Shown here: in pieces, positions 1-5,562 of the stretch | Layout: every line of letters starts with the position of its first letter | Numbering within the stretch: the first letter of the stretch is position 1 | Source: DASUZB01 sp036377075 | GTDB taxonomy: Bacteria; Actinomycetota; CALGFH01 | Length of the DNA stretch: 11,352 bases | Reading direction: 5' to 3' | Assembly: GCA_036377075.1 (NCBI GenBank) | Contig: DASUZB010000093.1 | Span: 1 to 11,352 of the forward strand | Position numbers and translations under genes: made by a program | Notes under the pieces: model-generated | Told to the model about the DNA's origin: nothing | Seen by the model: only the letters and a program-made list of their open reading frames with translations | The model's database searches: none

Positions 1-623
1 ACGTGCACCCACGAGACGTAGCCGGTGCCACCCCCGACGAGCGGGAACATCCGCTTGCGCACGAACTTGACCTGATCGTCGTTGGCGCCCGGCCCGTAGA
101 ACGCGCCGTAGCGCAGGGCCGCGCCACCAGCCCTGACGACCACGTCCTCGAGGTGGTTGATCGCCTTCGTCCCCTCCACCACCTCCAACGGGTCCTCCTC
201 GGTCTTGACCCATCCGCCCTCGCGGATTCCATTGAAGCTGGCGTGGCTCTGCGCGACGAAGTGGGAGACGCCGGTCGCCTCGGCAGCGGCCAGCAGATGG
301 TCGGTCCCCTCGCTGCGGAGCCGGTTGGTGGTGGCGAAGAAGCGGTCGGCCTTCCTCAGGTTGGGCTTGCCGGCGTGCGCCTCGGAAAGGCCCGTCATCT
401 GGTTCACGATCGCGTCCGGCCGGGCCGCGGCCACCGCCTCGCCGACCGCCACCGCATCCAGCCCGTCCATCACGACGCCTTCTGCGCCCAGCCGCGTCAG
501 CAAGCCCAACTTCGCCGCGCTCGTCGTCGTCGCCGTCACCTGGTGGCCCCGGGCCACGAGCTGCGGCACCAGCCGCCGACCGAGGACCCCGGACCCGCCA
601 GCCACGAACACCCGCACGACCAT
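1..623 (-). CDS. NAD(P)-dependent SDR/epimerase, atypical (partial, C-terminus outside window)
   Basis: About 207 residues are visible, read from ATG at 623 leftward; the gene continues past position 1. The N-terminus MVVRVFVAGGSGVLGRRLVP has a Rossmann beta strand and the GxxGxxG dinucleotide motif (G9, G12, G15). Later segments (RYGAFYGPG near residues 171-179, then GYVSWVHV at the edge) match the NAD-dependent epimerase/dehydratase fold, usually about 300 residues. The active-site YxxxK is degraded: K153 is present (EGTK) but the Tyr position is V149, so this is an atypical extended SDR and may be a reductase, isomerase or NAD-binding regulator. An AGGAAGG Shine-Dalgarno lies just upstream of the ATG; a GTG immediately before the ATG is an equally placed alternative start. 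The gene lies downstream of, and on the same strand as, the methyltransferase, but 375 bp away. Substrate cannot be told from sequence. Confidence 0.85.
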   Translation of the reverse strand, partial: MVVRVFVAGGSGVLGRRLVPQLVARGHQVTATTTSAAKLGLLTRLGAEGVVMDGLDAVAVGEAVAAARPDAIVNQMTGLSEAHAGKPNLRKADRFFATTNRLRSEGTDHLLAAAEATGVSHFVAQSHASFNGIREGGWVKTEEDPLEVVEGTKAINHLEDVVVRAGGAALRYGAFYGPGANDDQVKFVRKRMFPLVGGGTGYVSWVH

Positions 624-855
624 CACCTTCCTGATTTCCAGAATTGACCCTCAGCCCCGAGACGAGACAGCCCCGGCCGTCTGTGACATGGGGACCGGTT
701 GGGCGATGAGCCGTGATCGGCTGTCCCAGGCGCGATGTCGCCATCCAGCCGAGCTCCACCGCCGCGTGCGCGGCGTAGGTGCCGCAAGGAGGTGACGCCC
801 CTGCCCACCTGAACCGGGGGTCGGGGATGGCGCCAGGTCGGCGAGCCGGTGCGGC
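624..855. other. Non-coding spacer with orphan Shine-Dalgarno and GC palindrome
   Basis: No convincing gene is seen here; the minus-strand open frames in it have no recognisable protein features. It holds the SDR 5' region. It also holds a perfect plus-strand Shine-Dalgarno-like sequence, AAGGAGGTGA, at 786-795 with no credible coding sequence behind it (only a six-codon GTG frame ending at 812 or so). A 16-bp perfect palindrome, CGCCGCG-TG-CGCGGCG, lies at 760-775. Together with the decayed gene at 856-998 this looks like residue of a lost gene rather than a designed regulatory region. Confidence 0.5.
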
Positions 856-998
856 GTGTCGGCTGGTCGGAGCGGGTCAGCGTGGGTGAGCGCGAACGAG
901 GTCGTGGTGGACGGCCGCGGCAACGCCCACCTCAACGGCGCCGACTTCGACCTCGTCGCCGGAGCGCCGCCCACGCCCGGCTACGTCAAGCTCCTGCC
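856..998 (+). pseudogene. Remnant of SMP-30/gluconolactonase/LRE-family gene
   Basis: From about 886 the plus strand reads NEVVVDGRGNAHLNGADFD and then a PGYVKL segment. This matches the conserved core of actinobacterial SMP-30/gluconolactonase/luciferin-regenerating-enzyme-like beta-propellers (typically NEIVVDGRGNAYVN...FD...PG). Third codon positions are almost all G or C in this stretch, as in a real gene. Intact members are about 280-300 residues; here only about 45 survive. No family-like N-terminus precedes it, and the propeller is cut where the convergent methyltransferase gene ends (stop at 999-1001). It is therefore a dead fragment, probably left by a deletion whose right junction is near 1000. 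Family recognition is from memory of the motif, not a search. Confidence 0.68.
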
Positions 999-2111
999 TC
1001 AGCCCCAGACCTCCCTGGCGGTCTCGACGATCAGGCGCAGCTTGGCGACCTCCTGGTCGTAGGTGAGGACGTTGCCCTCGACGGTGGAGGAGAAGCCGCA
1101 CTGCGGCGAGAGGCAGAGCTGCTCCAGGGGGACGAACTTGGCGGCGGCGTCGATGCGCCGCTTGAGCTCGTCCTTGGACTCGAGCTCGCCCCGCTTCGTG
1201 GTGACCAGGCCGAGCACCACCATCTTGCCCTTGGGGACGAAGCGCAGCGGCTCGAAGCCGCCGGAGCGCTCGTCGTCGTACTCGAGGAAGAAGCCGTCGA
1301 CGCCGAGCTCGCCGAACAGCGCCTCGGCGACGAAGTCGTAGCCGCCCTCCGCCGCCCACGAGGAGCGGAAGTTGCCGCGGCACATGTGGGTGGTGACGGT
1401 CATGCCCGCCGGCTTGCGCGCCAGCGCGGCGTTGATCTGCTTGATGTAGCGCAGGTGCAGGTGCTCGGCGTCGTCGCCGCGTTGCGTGACCATCGCGCGC
1501 TGCGCCGGGTCGTTGAGGTAGGCCAGGCTGGTGTCGTCGAACTGGAGGTAGGTGCAGCCGAGCTCGCCGAGCCGCGCGACCTCCTCGGCGTAGGCGCTGG
1601 CGAGGTCGCTCCAGAACTCCTCGACGTCGGGGTAGACGCTCGGGTCGATCGCCGCGGGGCCGCCGCGGTAGTGGACCATGTTGGGCGAGGGGATGGTCAG
1701 CTTCGGCGTGGTCGTGGTCACCAGCGACTGCAGGAACCTGAGGTGGTCGCCGAAGATCGTGTCGGTCAGCCGCACCTTGTCGTCGATCTTGAGCGCGGCG
1801 GAGGTGAACTCGATCATCCCCTGCGGGTTGCGGAACCTGACGGTGAGGTTCTCGTCCGCCTTGTGGATCCCGCCGAGCTGGTAGATGTAGTCCATGTGCC
1901 AGGAGGTGCGGCGGAACTCGCCGTCGGTGGCCGACTGCAGCCCGACCTCCTCCTGCATCCTGACCACGTCACGGATGGCGTCGTCCTCGGCGGCGCGCAG
2001 CTCGTCGGCCGTGATGCCACCGGCGGCGAACTGCTCCCGCGCCCGCAGCAACGCCGGCGGGCGCAGGAGGCTGCCGACGTGGTCCGCACGGAACGGCGGT
2101 GTCTCGCGCAC
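999..2111 (-). CDS. MetE-like (cobalamin-independent methionine synthase C-terminal type) methyltransferase
   Basis: A 370-residue single-domain protein of the UROD/MetE superfamily, the length of B. subtilis YxjG/YxjH rather than full MetE (about 750 residues). The zinc-site ligands of MetE are recognisable: H242 and C244 (THMCRGN), E277 (FFLEYDDE) and C338 (SPQCGF). The N-terminus has the family's RADHVGSLLRPPAL signature. The expected reaction is methyl or alkyl transfer to or from a zinc-bound thiol. Full MetE lacks a counterpart here for its N-terminal folate-binding half, so a non-folate methyl donor is plausible. Epoxyalkane:CoM transferase belongs to the same size class and cannot be excluded. 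The start is GTG at 2111, with AAAGGAGG 8 nt upstream; the ATG at 2116 is out of frame. It lies 76 nt behind the aldehyde dehydrogenase on the same strand, so probably in the same transcript. Confidence 0.87.
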   Translation of the reverse strand: MRETPPFRADHVGSLLRPPALLRAREQFAAGGITADELRAAEDDAIRDVVRMQEEVGLQSATDGEFRRTSWHMDYIYQLGGIHKADENLTVRFRNPQGMIEFTSAALKIDDKVRLTDTIFGDHLRFLQSLVTTTTPKLTIPSPNMVHYRGGPAAIDPSVYPDVEEFWSDLASAYAEEVARLGELGCTYLQFDDTSLAYLNDPAQRAMVTQRGDDAEHLHLRYIKQINAALARKPAGMTVTTHMCRGNFRSSWAAEGGYDFVAEALFGELGVDGFFLEYDDERSGGFEPLRFVPKGKMVVLGLVTTKRGELESKDELKRRIDAAAKFVPLEQLCLSPQCGFSSTVEGNVLTYDQEVAKLRLIVETAREVWG

Positions 2112-2187
2112 GGCATCGTCCTCCTTTGTCGACCGGGGGCTACCGCTTCGCTACTCGAGCCCGCCGGACCCCAACTGCGACTGGCGA

Positions 2188-3669
2188 TTAGAACGGGAAG
2201 GGGCGGGTGCCGCTCTGGACCGTTACCCAGCGGAGCTCGGTGAACTCGTCCGCCGCCGCGGTCGCGCCGAAGCGGCCCCAGCCGCTGTCCTTGACGCCGC
2301 CGAAGGGCATCTGCGGCTCGTCGTGCACCGGCTGGTCGTTGACGTGGACGATGCCCGACTGCAGCTGCTCGGCCAGTGCCAGGCCCCGGTCGGGGTCGCT
2401 GGTGATGATCCCGGCGGCCAGCCCGTAGGGGGTGTCGTTGGCCCTGCGCACCGCCGCGTCCTCGCCGTCGACGACCTCGACGGCGGCGACCGGGCCGAAG
2501 GTCTCCAGGCGCGCCAGCTCGCTGTCGGCGGGCACGTCCGCGAGCAGGGTGGCCTGGAAGCAGCGGCCCACGCGCTCGCCGCCGGCGAGCACGCGGGCGC
2601 CCTTGGAGACCGCGTCGGCGACGCGGCCGGCCACGGTGTCGAGCGCGCGCTGGTTGATCAGCGGCCCGATCACGGTGTCGTGCTCCTTCGGGTCGCCGAC
2701 CTTGAGGCCGGCGGTCTTGGCGGCGAGCCGGCCGACGAATTCCTCGGCGACCGGGCGGTCGACGATGATGCGCCGCGCCGACATGCAGATCTGGCCCTGG
2801 TGGAGGAAGGCGCCGAAGGCGGTCGCGTTGACGGCGTACTCGATGTCCGCGTCGGCGAGCACGATCAGCGGGTTGAAGCCGCCGAGCTCCAGGACGACGC
2901 GCTTGAGGTGGCGGCCGGCGGCCTCGGCCAGCTTGCGGCCGGTGGCGGTGGAGCCGGTGAAGTTGATGCGGCGCACGTTCGGGTTCTCAACCAGCTCGTC
3001 GCCGATCGGGCCGGCCTGGCCGGGCCGGTGGGTGACGATGTTCAGCACCCCGTCGGGCAGCCCGGCCTCGGCGAAGATCTCGCCCCAGAGGAGGCCGCCG
3101 ACGAAGGGCGACTCCTCCGACGGCTTGGACACCACGGTGTTGCCGAGCATCAGCGGCGCCGCGATCGAGCGGGCCGAGAGGATCAGCGCCGCGTTCCAGG
3201 GCGCGATCGCCCCCACGACGCCGACCGGCCGGCGGATCCCCATGGCGAAGGCGCCCGGCACGTCCGAAGGGAGCACCTGGCCGATCGGCGCGTAGGCGGT
3301 CCCGGCCGTCTGGCGCAGCAGCCCGCCGACGAAACCCAGCTGGAACATGCCGAAGCCGAAGCTGCTGCCGGTCTCGCTGGCCAGCAGGGCGACGACCTCG
3401 TTGCCGCGCTGCTCCAGCAGGTCCGCCGCCTTCAGGAAGATCCGCTGCCGCTCCGCCGGCGGCACCTGCGACCAGGCGGGGAAGGCGTCAGCCGCGGCCT
3501 GGACGGCGCGGCGCGCGTCCTCGCGCGTCCCGGCGGGGGCGGTGGCGACCACCTCGCCGGTGTAGGGGTTGAGGTCGTCGAACCTGCCGCTGTCGGCGGC
3601 GTCCACCCACTGTCCGGCGATGAACTGGCGGTATTCGGACTTGGCCGTTCCTGTCGCTGCGCTGCTCAC
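2188..3669 (-). CDS. Aldehyde dehydrogenase, benzaldehyde/vanillin dehydrogenase type
   Basis: A 493-residue NAD(P)-dependent aldehyde dehydrogenase that oxidises an aldehyde to its acid in the cytoplasm. All catalytic elements are visible: PWN (N159, oxyanion hole), SKPSE (K182, cofactor), FTGST (237-241), ELGG with general base E261, nucleophile C295 in GQICMS, ETFGPV (E389, F391) and PFGG (455-458). Length and motif spacing are normal for the superfamily. The PWNAALILSARSIA and HQGQICMSARRIIVD contexts resemble the benzaldehyde/vanillin dehydrogenase branch, so an aromatic or other hydrophobic aldehyde is the likely substrate; the exact one is unknown. The start is GTG at 3669, behind a GGGAGGAGAGG ribosome-binding region. 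It is the first gene of a probable two-gene operon with the MetE-like gene, under the promoter at 3709-3735. Confidence 0.92.
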   Translation of the reverse strand: MSSAATGTAKSEYRQFIAGQWVDAADSGRFDDLNPYTGEVVATAPAGTREDARRAVQAAADAFPAWSQVPPAERQRIFLKAADLLEQRGNEVVALLASETGSSFGFGMFQLGFVGGLLRQTAGTAYAPIGQVLPSDVPGAFAMGIRRPVGVVGAIAPWNAALILSARSIAAPLMLGNTVVSKPSEESPFVGGLLWGEIFAEAGLPDGVLNIVTHRPGQAGPIGDELVENPNVRRINFTGSTATGRKLAEAAGRHLKRVVLELGGFNPLIVLADADIEYAVNATAFGAFLHQGQICMSARRIIVDRPVAEEFVGRLAAKTAGLKVGDPKEHDTVIGPLINQRALDTVAGRVADAVSKGARVLAGGERVGRCFQATLLADVPADSELARLETFGPVAAVEVVDGEDAAVRRANDTPYGLAAGIITSDPDRGLALAEQLQSGIVHVNDQPVHDEPQMPFGGVKDSGWGRFGATAAADEFTELRWVTVQSGTRPFPF

Positions 3670-3708
3670 GGCGCCTCTCCTCCCTGCCTACGCCATCCGA
3701 GGACGCGC

Positions 3709-3735
3709 TCTATAGTCGTGCGCTGTGGTTGTCAA
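3709..3735 (-). promoter_or_regulatory. Putative sigma70-type promoter of the aldehyde dehydrogenase operon
   Basis: On the minus strand a perfect -35 TTGACA (3735-3730) is followed, 15 nt later, by TATAGA (3714-3709), which matches four of six positions of TATAAT. The expected transcription start is near 3702, giving a leader of about 33 nt to GTG 3669. The 15-nt spacer is shorter than the usual 17, so the promoter may be weak or activator-dependent. Confidence 0.5.
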
Positions 3736-3742
3736 GGCAACC
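3727..3742. promoter_or_regulatory. Small palindrome overlapping the -35 box (candidate operator)
   Basis: GGTTG-N6-CAACC (3727-3742), extendable to seven pairs with one mismatch, spans the TTGACA -35 of the promoter reading leftward. A dimeric repressor bound here would block RNA polymerase. No regulator gene adjoins it, so the binding protein is unknown. Confidence 0.35.
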
Positions 3743-3783
3743 GTCTGGGAGTTTGGCCTCGCCGGCCGGTGGTTGCCGTGGTG

Positions 3784-3850
3784 GCCCGGTCGGACCCCCG
3801 CTCGCAGCGACTGCCCTTCCTCGGAGCGGAGAGCGGGGGTCCGACCGGGC
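3784..3850. repeat. Perfect 20-bp inverted repeat (long GC-rich stem-loop)
   Basis: The arms at 3784-3803 and 3831-3850 are exact reverse complements over 20 bp, separated by 27 nt. The arms begin GCCCGGTCGG and end GTCCGACCGGGC. No T-run follows on either strand, so it is not a standard rho-independent terminator. It lies in the divergent region, between the aldehyde dehydrogenase promoter and the LLM oxidoreductase (start 3955). It could act as an insulating or attenuating hairpin in the oxidoreductase leader, be a REP-like palindromic element, or be a relic of element ends. Confidence 0.85.
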
Positions 3851-3954
3851 TCCAGCGCTGGGCCGTCGGAGCACCTGAGCAGGGCGTCCTCACGTCGTTC
3901 CTGGCCCGGCCGTTTGGTTCTTGGAGGCACGAGGGCTGAGGGAAGGGGAGGCTG

Positions 3955-4917
3955 ATGACGGCTACGGCGCGGCCGTTCCGGTTCGGTGTGGTAGGCGAGG
4001 GCATCCGCTCTGGTGAGGAGCTGCTGGAGGTGGCGCGGCGGGCTGAGGCGCTGGGCTACGGCACGCTGCTGCTGCGTGACCACTTCGTGCGGGAGCCGTT
4101 TGGGGACCAGCTCGCGCCGATGGTCGCGCTGACCGCGGCGGCGGCCGCGACTCGGACGCTGCGGGTCGGCAGCCTGGTGCTCGACAACGACTACCGGCAC
4201 CCGGTGCTGCTGGCCAAGGAGGCGGCGACGCTCGACGTGCTCTCGGGTGGTCGCTTCGAGCTGGGGATCGGGGCCGGGTGGCTGCGCGACGAGTACGAGC
4301 GGGCCGGCATCCCGTTCGACCCGCCGGGGGTGCGGGTCGGGCGGCTGGAGGAGTCGGTCCGGCTGCTCAAAGGCCTGCTCTCCGGGTCGGCGGTGAGCTT
4401 CCAGGGCAAGCACTACTCGGTCGACGGGATCGAGACCTTCCCGCGGCCGGTGCAGCGGCCTCACCCGCCGATCCTGGTCGGCGCGGGGAGCCGGCGCATG
4501 CTCGGCATCGCCGGGCGCGAGGCGGACGTCGTCGGCATCCTGCCGAAGGCGCTACCAGACGGCAGCATCTCCGAGGACCTGGAGGAGCGCTCGCCTGAGA
4601 CGCTCGCCCGCAAGGTGGAGTGGGTGCGCGAGGCGGCCGCGGACCGTGCCGGCGAGGTCGAGCTCAGCATGATGGTCGGCGTCAAGGTGGCGGACGACCA
4701 TCGCGAGGCTGCCGAGCAGGTTGCGACCAGGAACGGCTGGGGAGCGGCGGCCGGCCCGCTGGTCGAGCGGATGCCCTCCCTCCTGCTCGGTTCGGTCGAC
4801 CAGATCGTCGAGCAGGTGGAGCGGCAGCGTGAGCGCTTCGGCATCTCCTACCTGGTCGTCTCCGACCAGCACATGGAGCGCTTCGCCCCGGTGGTCGACT
4901 GCCTCGCCGGCAGGTGA
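3955..4917 (+). CDS. LLM-class F420-dependent oxidoreductase
   Basis: A 320-residue luciferase-like (bacterial luciferase alpha/beta TIM barrel) protein. Visible family features are the N-terminal strand RFGVVGEG, EALGYGTLLLRDHF (residues 31-44), LTAAAAATRTLRVGSLVLDNDYRHPVLLAKEAATLD (60-94, in pieces), the signature LSGGRFELGIGAGW (96-109) and the PPILVGAGSRRML segment (171-183). It resembles the TIGR03621-type F420-dependent subfamily (MSMEG_2516-like); the cofactor is expected to be F420 rather than FMN, by family. Substrate is unknown. The start is ATG at 3955 behind a GGAAGGGGAGG ribosome-binding region. It is transcribed divergently from the aldehyde dehydrogenase operon across a 285-bp control region holding the 20-bp inverted repeat, and apparently stands alone. 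Confidence 0.9.
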   Translation: MTATARPFRFGVVGEGIRSGEELLEVARRAEALGYGTLLLRDHFVREPFGDQLAPMVALTAAAAATRTLRVGSLVLDNDYRHPVLLAKEAATLDVLSGGRFELGIGAGWLRDEYERAGIPFDPPGVRVGRLEESVRLLKGLLSGSAVSFQGKHYSVDGIETFPRPVQRPHPPILVGAGSRRMLGIAGREADVVGILPKALPDGSISEDLEERSPETLARKVEWVREAAADRAGEVELSMMVGVKVADDHREAAEQVATRNGWGAAAGPLVERMPSLLLGSVDQIVEQVERQRERFGISYLVVSDQHMERFAPVVDCLAGR

Positions 4918-4929
4918 CGGCGTTACCCA

Positions 4930-4955
4930 CAGATCTTCGCGGGCGGCTCGATCTG
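4930..4955. promoter_or_regulatory. Inverted repeat upstream of the RHH gene (candidate operator)
   Basis: CAGATC (4930-4935) and GATCTG (4950-4955) form a 6-bp inverted repeat with a 14-nt spacer. The right half overlaps where the -35 of the RHH promoter should be. RHH antitoxins usually repress their own promoter, so self-binding is plausible but unproven. Confidence 0.3.
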
Positions 4956-4970
4956 CTGGTCAGGGTGTCA

Positions 4971-4983
4971 TATGGTCTAGCAG
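4971..4983 (+). promoter_or_regulatory. -10 element for leaderless RHH transcript
   Basis: TATGGT at 4971-4976 lies 7 nt before the ATG at 4984, so transcription would begin at or next to the start codon. No Shine-Dalgarno precedes that ATG, which fits leaderless translation, common in actinobacteria. The -35 is weak (TCGATC at 4948-4953). Confidence 0.5.
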
Positions 4984-5235
4984 ATGGTCATGGCTCGTAA
5001 GGAAGTGCTCGTCCAGCTGGACGACGACCTCGTCCGTCGGCTGGACGAGCTCGCTGCCGATCATGGAGTGAGTCGCTCCGAGTTGCTGCGGCGCGGCGCG
5101 CTCGCGGTCCTCGACGCCGCCGAGATCGTCGAGTCCGACCGGCAGCTCGTTGACGCCTACCGGCGGCAACCCCAGGATCCGACGGTCGTCGTCGCGGCCG
5201 CTCGGCTGGCCGCCGAGACCGCCCCGGAGTGGTAG
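4984..5235 (+). CDS. Ribbon-helix-helix (CopG-type) antitoxin, apparently orphaned
   Basis: An 83-residue protein. Residues 5-45 form a ribbon-helix-helix: the beta strand KEVLVQLDDD, helix LVRRLDELAADHG, the turn VSRSE, and helix LLRRGALAVLDA. This is the DNA-binding half of many type II antitoxins and auto-repressors. The acidic, flexible C-terminal half ends AAETAPEW and would wrap a toxin. A second ATG at 4990 is an alternative start; neither has a Shine-Dalgarno. Its stop (TAG 5233-5235) overlaps a GTG at 5229, the normal coupling of a toxin gene, but that toxin is reduced to a remnant. The protein may survive as a plain regulator or as an anti-addiction antitoxin. Confidence 0.83.
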   Translation: MVMARKEVLVQLDDDLVRRLDELAADHGVSRSELLRRGALAVLDAAEIVESDRQLVDAYRRQPQDPTVVVAAARLAAETAPEW

Positions 5236-5353
5236 CCCGTGGCTGACGATCCCCCAGACGGCGCTCGACCCCGCGCCGCTCGGGCGCCTCGGCGAGGTTG
5301 AGCGAGCCCACCTCGACCGGGCGCTTCGCTACGCGCTGGACATCCGCTACTGA
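5229..5353 (+). pseudogene. Remnant of PemK/MazF-type toxin gene
   Basis: A GTG at 5229 overlapping the antitoxin stop opens VVARG and then hits TGA at 5244. From 5240, in another frame, the sequence reads WLTIPQTALDPAPLGRLG and then VERAHLDRALRYALDIRY to a TGA at 5351-5353. That tail resembles the C-terminal end of PemK/MazF-family mRNA interferases (a strand with a hydrophobic LTIP or RTV-type start, then R-LG-L and an ALR-ALD helix). Intact toxins are about 110 residues; here at most about 40 codons remain in two frames. The central part, including the RGE-type substrate-binding loop, is missing. An internal deletion with frame change is the simplest explanation. The assignment is by motif and genomic position, not by a search. 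Confidence 0.58.
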
Positions 5354-5369
5354 ACCGCTTGACTCCTCG

Positions 5370-5486
5370 CGCAACCTGCGCCACCGGCCCGGTCAGGCGC
5401 TGCTGCTCCTGCTGGCCCTCGGCGCCGCCACCACGACGCTCAGCCTGGCGCTGGCGGTCGGTCAGAGCGGCGACGCGCCGCCGTGG
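5370..5486 (+). pseudogene. N-terminal remnant of FtsX-like ABC transporter permease
   Basis: The plus strand reads RNLRHRPGQALLLLLALGA and then ATTTLSLALAVGQSGDAPPW. This is the typical start of an actinobacterial FtsX/MacB-type permease: a basic RNLRxRP motif leading into the first transmembrane helix. Only about 39 codons are recognisable. No start codon is visible directly before the basic motif and the homology dissolves into the htpX promoter region, so both ends are gone. It follows the toxin remnant directly, suggesting repeated deletion in this spacer. Confidence 0.62.
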
Positions 5487-5509
5487 CCATCTTCGCGCGT
5501 AGCAGCGGC

Positions 5510-5515
5510 TATGCT
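5510..5515 (+). promoter_or_regulatory. Putative -10 element of htpX-pspAB
   Basis: TATGCT at 5510-5515 fits the TANNNT -10 consensus and predicts a start near 5522, leaving a leader of about 40 nt before ATG 5563. No good -35 is visible 17 nt upstream, so an alternative sigma factor or activator may be needed. Confidence 0.35.
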
Positions 5516-5562
5516 GATCGTGTCAGGAAGCGCCGCACCAGAAGGGGCCCCGACCTGGGCTG

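Noticed and set aside
999..2111. Calling the MetE-like protein a methionine synthase or an epoxyalkane:CoM transferase
   Set aside because: The zinc site is shared by several activities of this size class and there are no coenzyme M biosynthesis or methionine genes nearby, so only the family is supported.
849..2243. Long plus-strand open frame opposite the methyltransferase
   Set aside because: It is the antisense shadow of the MetE-like gene. Its product is low-complexity Arg/Ala/Gly/Leu/Val sequence without domains, whereas the minus strand shows complete zinc-ligand motifs.
3784..3850. Inverted repeat as terminal repeats of an insertion sequence
   Set aside because: Only 27 nt lie between the arms, no transposase exists nearby, and no target-site duplication flanks the outer ends.
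1894..3939. 681-codon plus-strand open frame across the aldehyde dehydrogenase
   Set aside because: It mirrors the dehydrogenase in a GC-rich genome where stops are rare. It has no motifs and crosses the operon promoter and inverted repeat.
3725..3955. Possible 76-codon gene upstream of the LLM oxidoreductase
   Set aside because: It has no ribosome-binding site, contains the 20-bp inverted repeat, and its product is Trp/Arg/Pro-rich without protein-like character.
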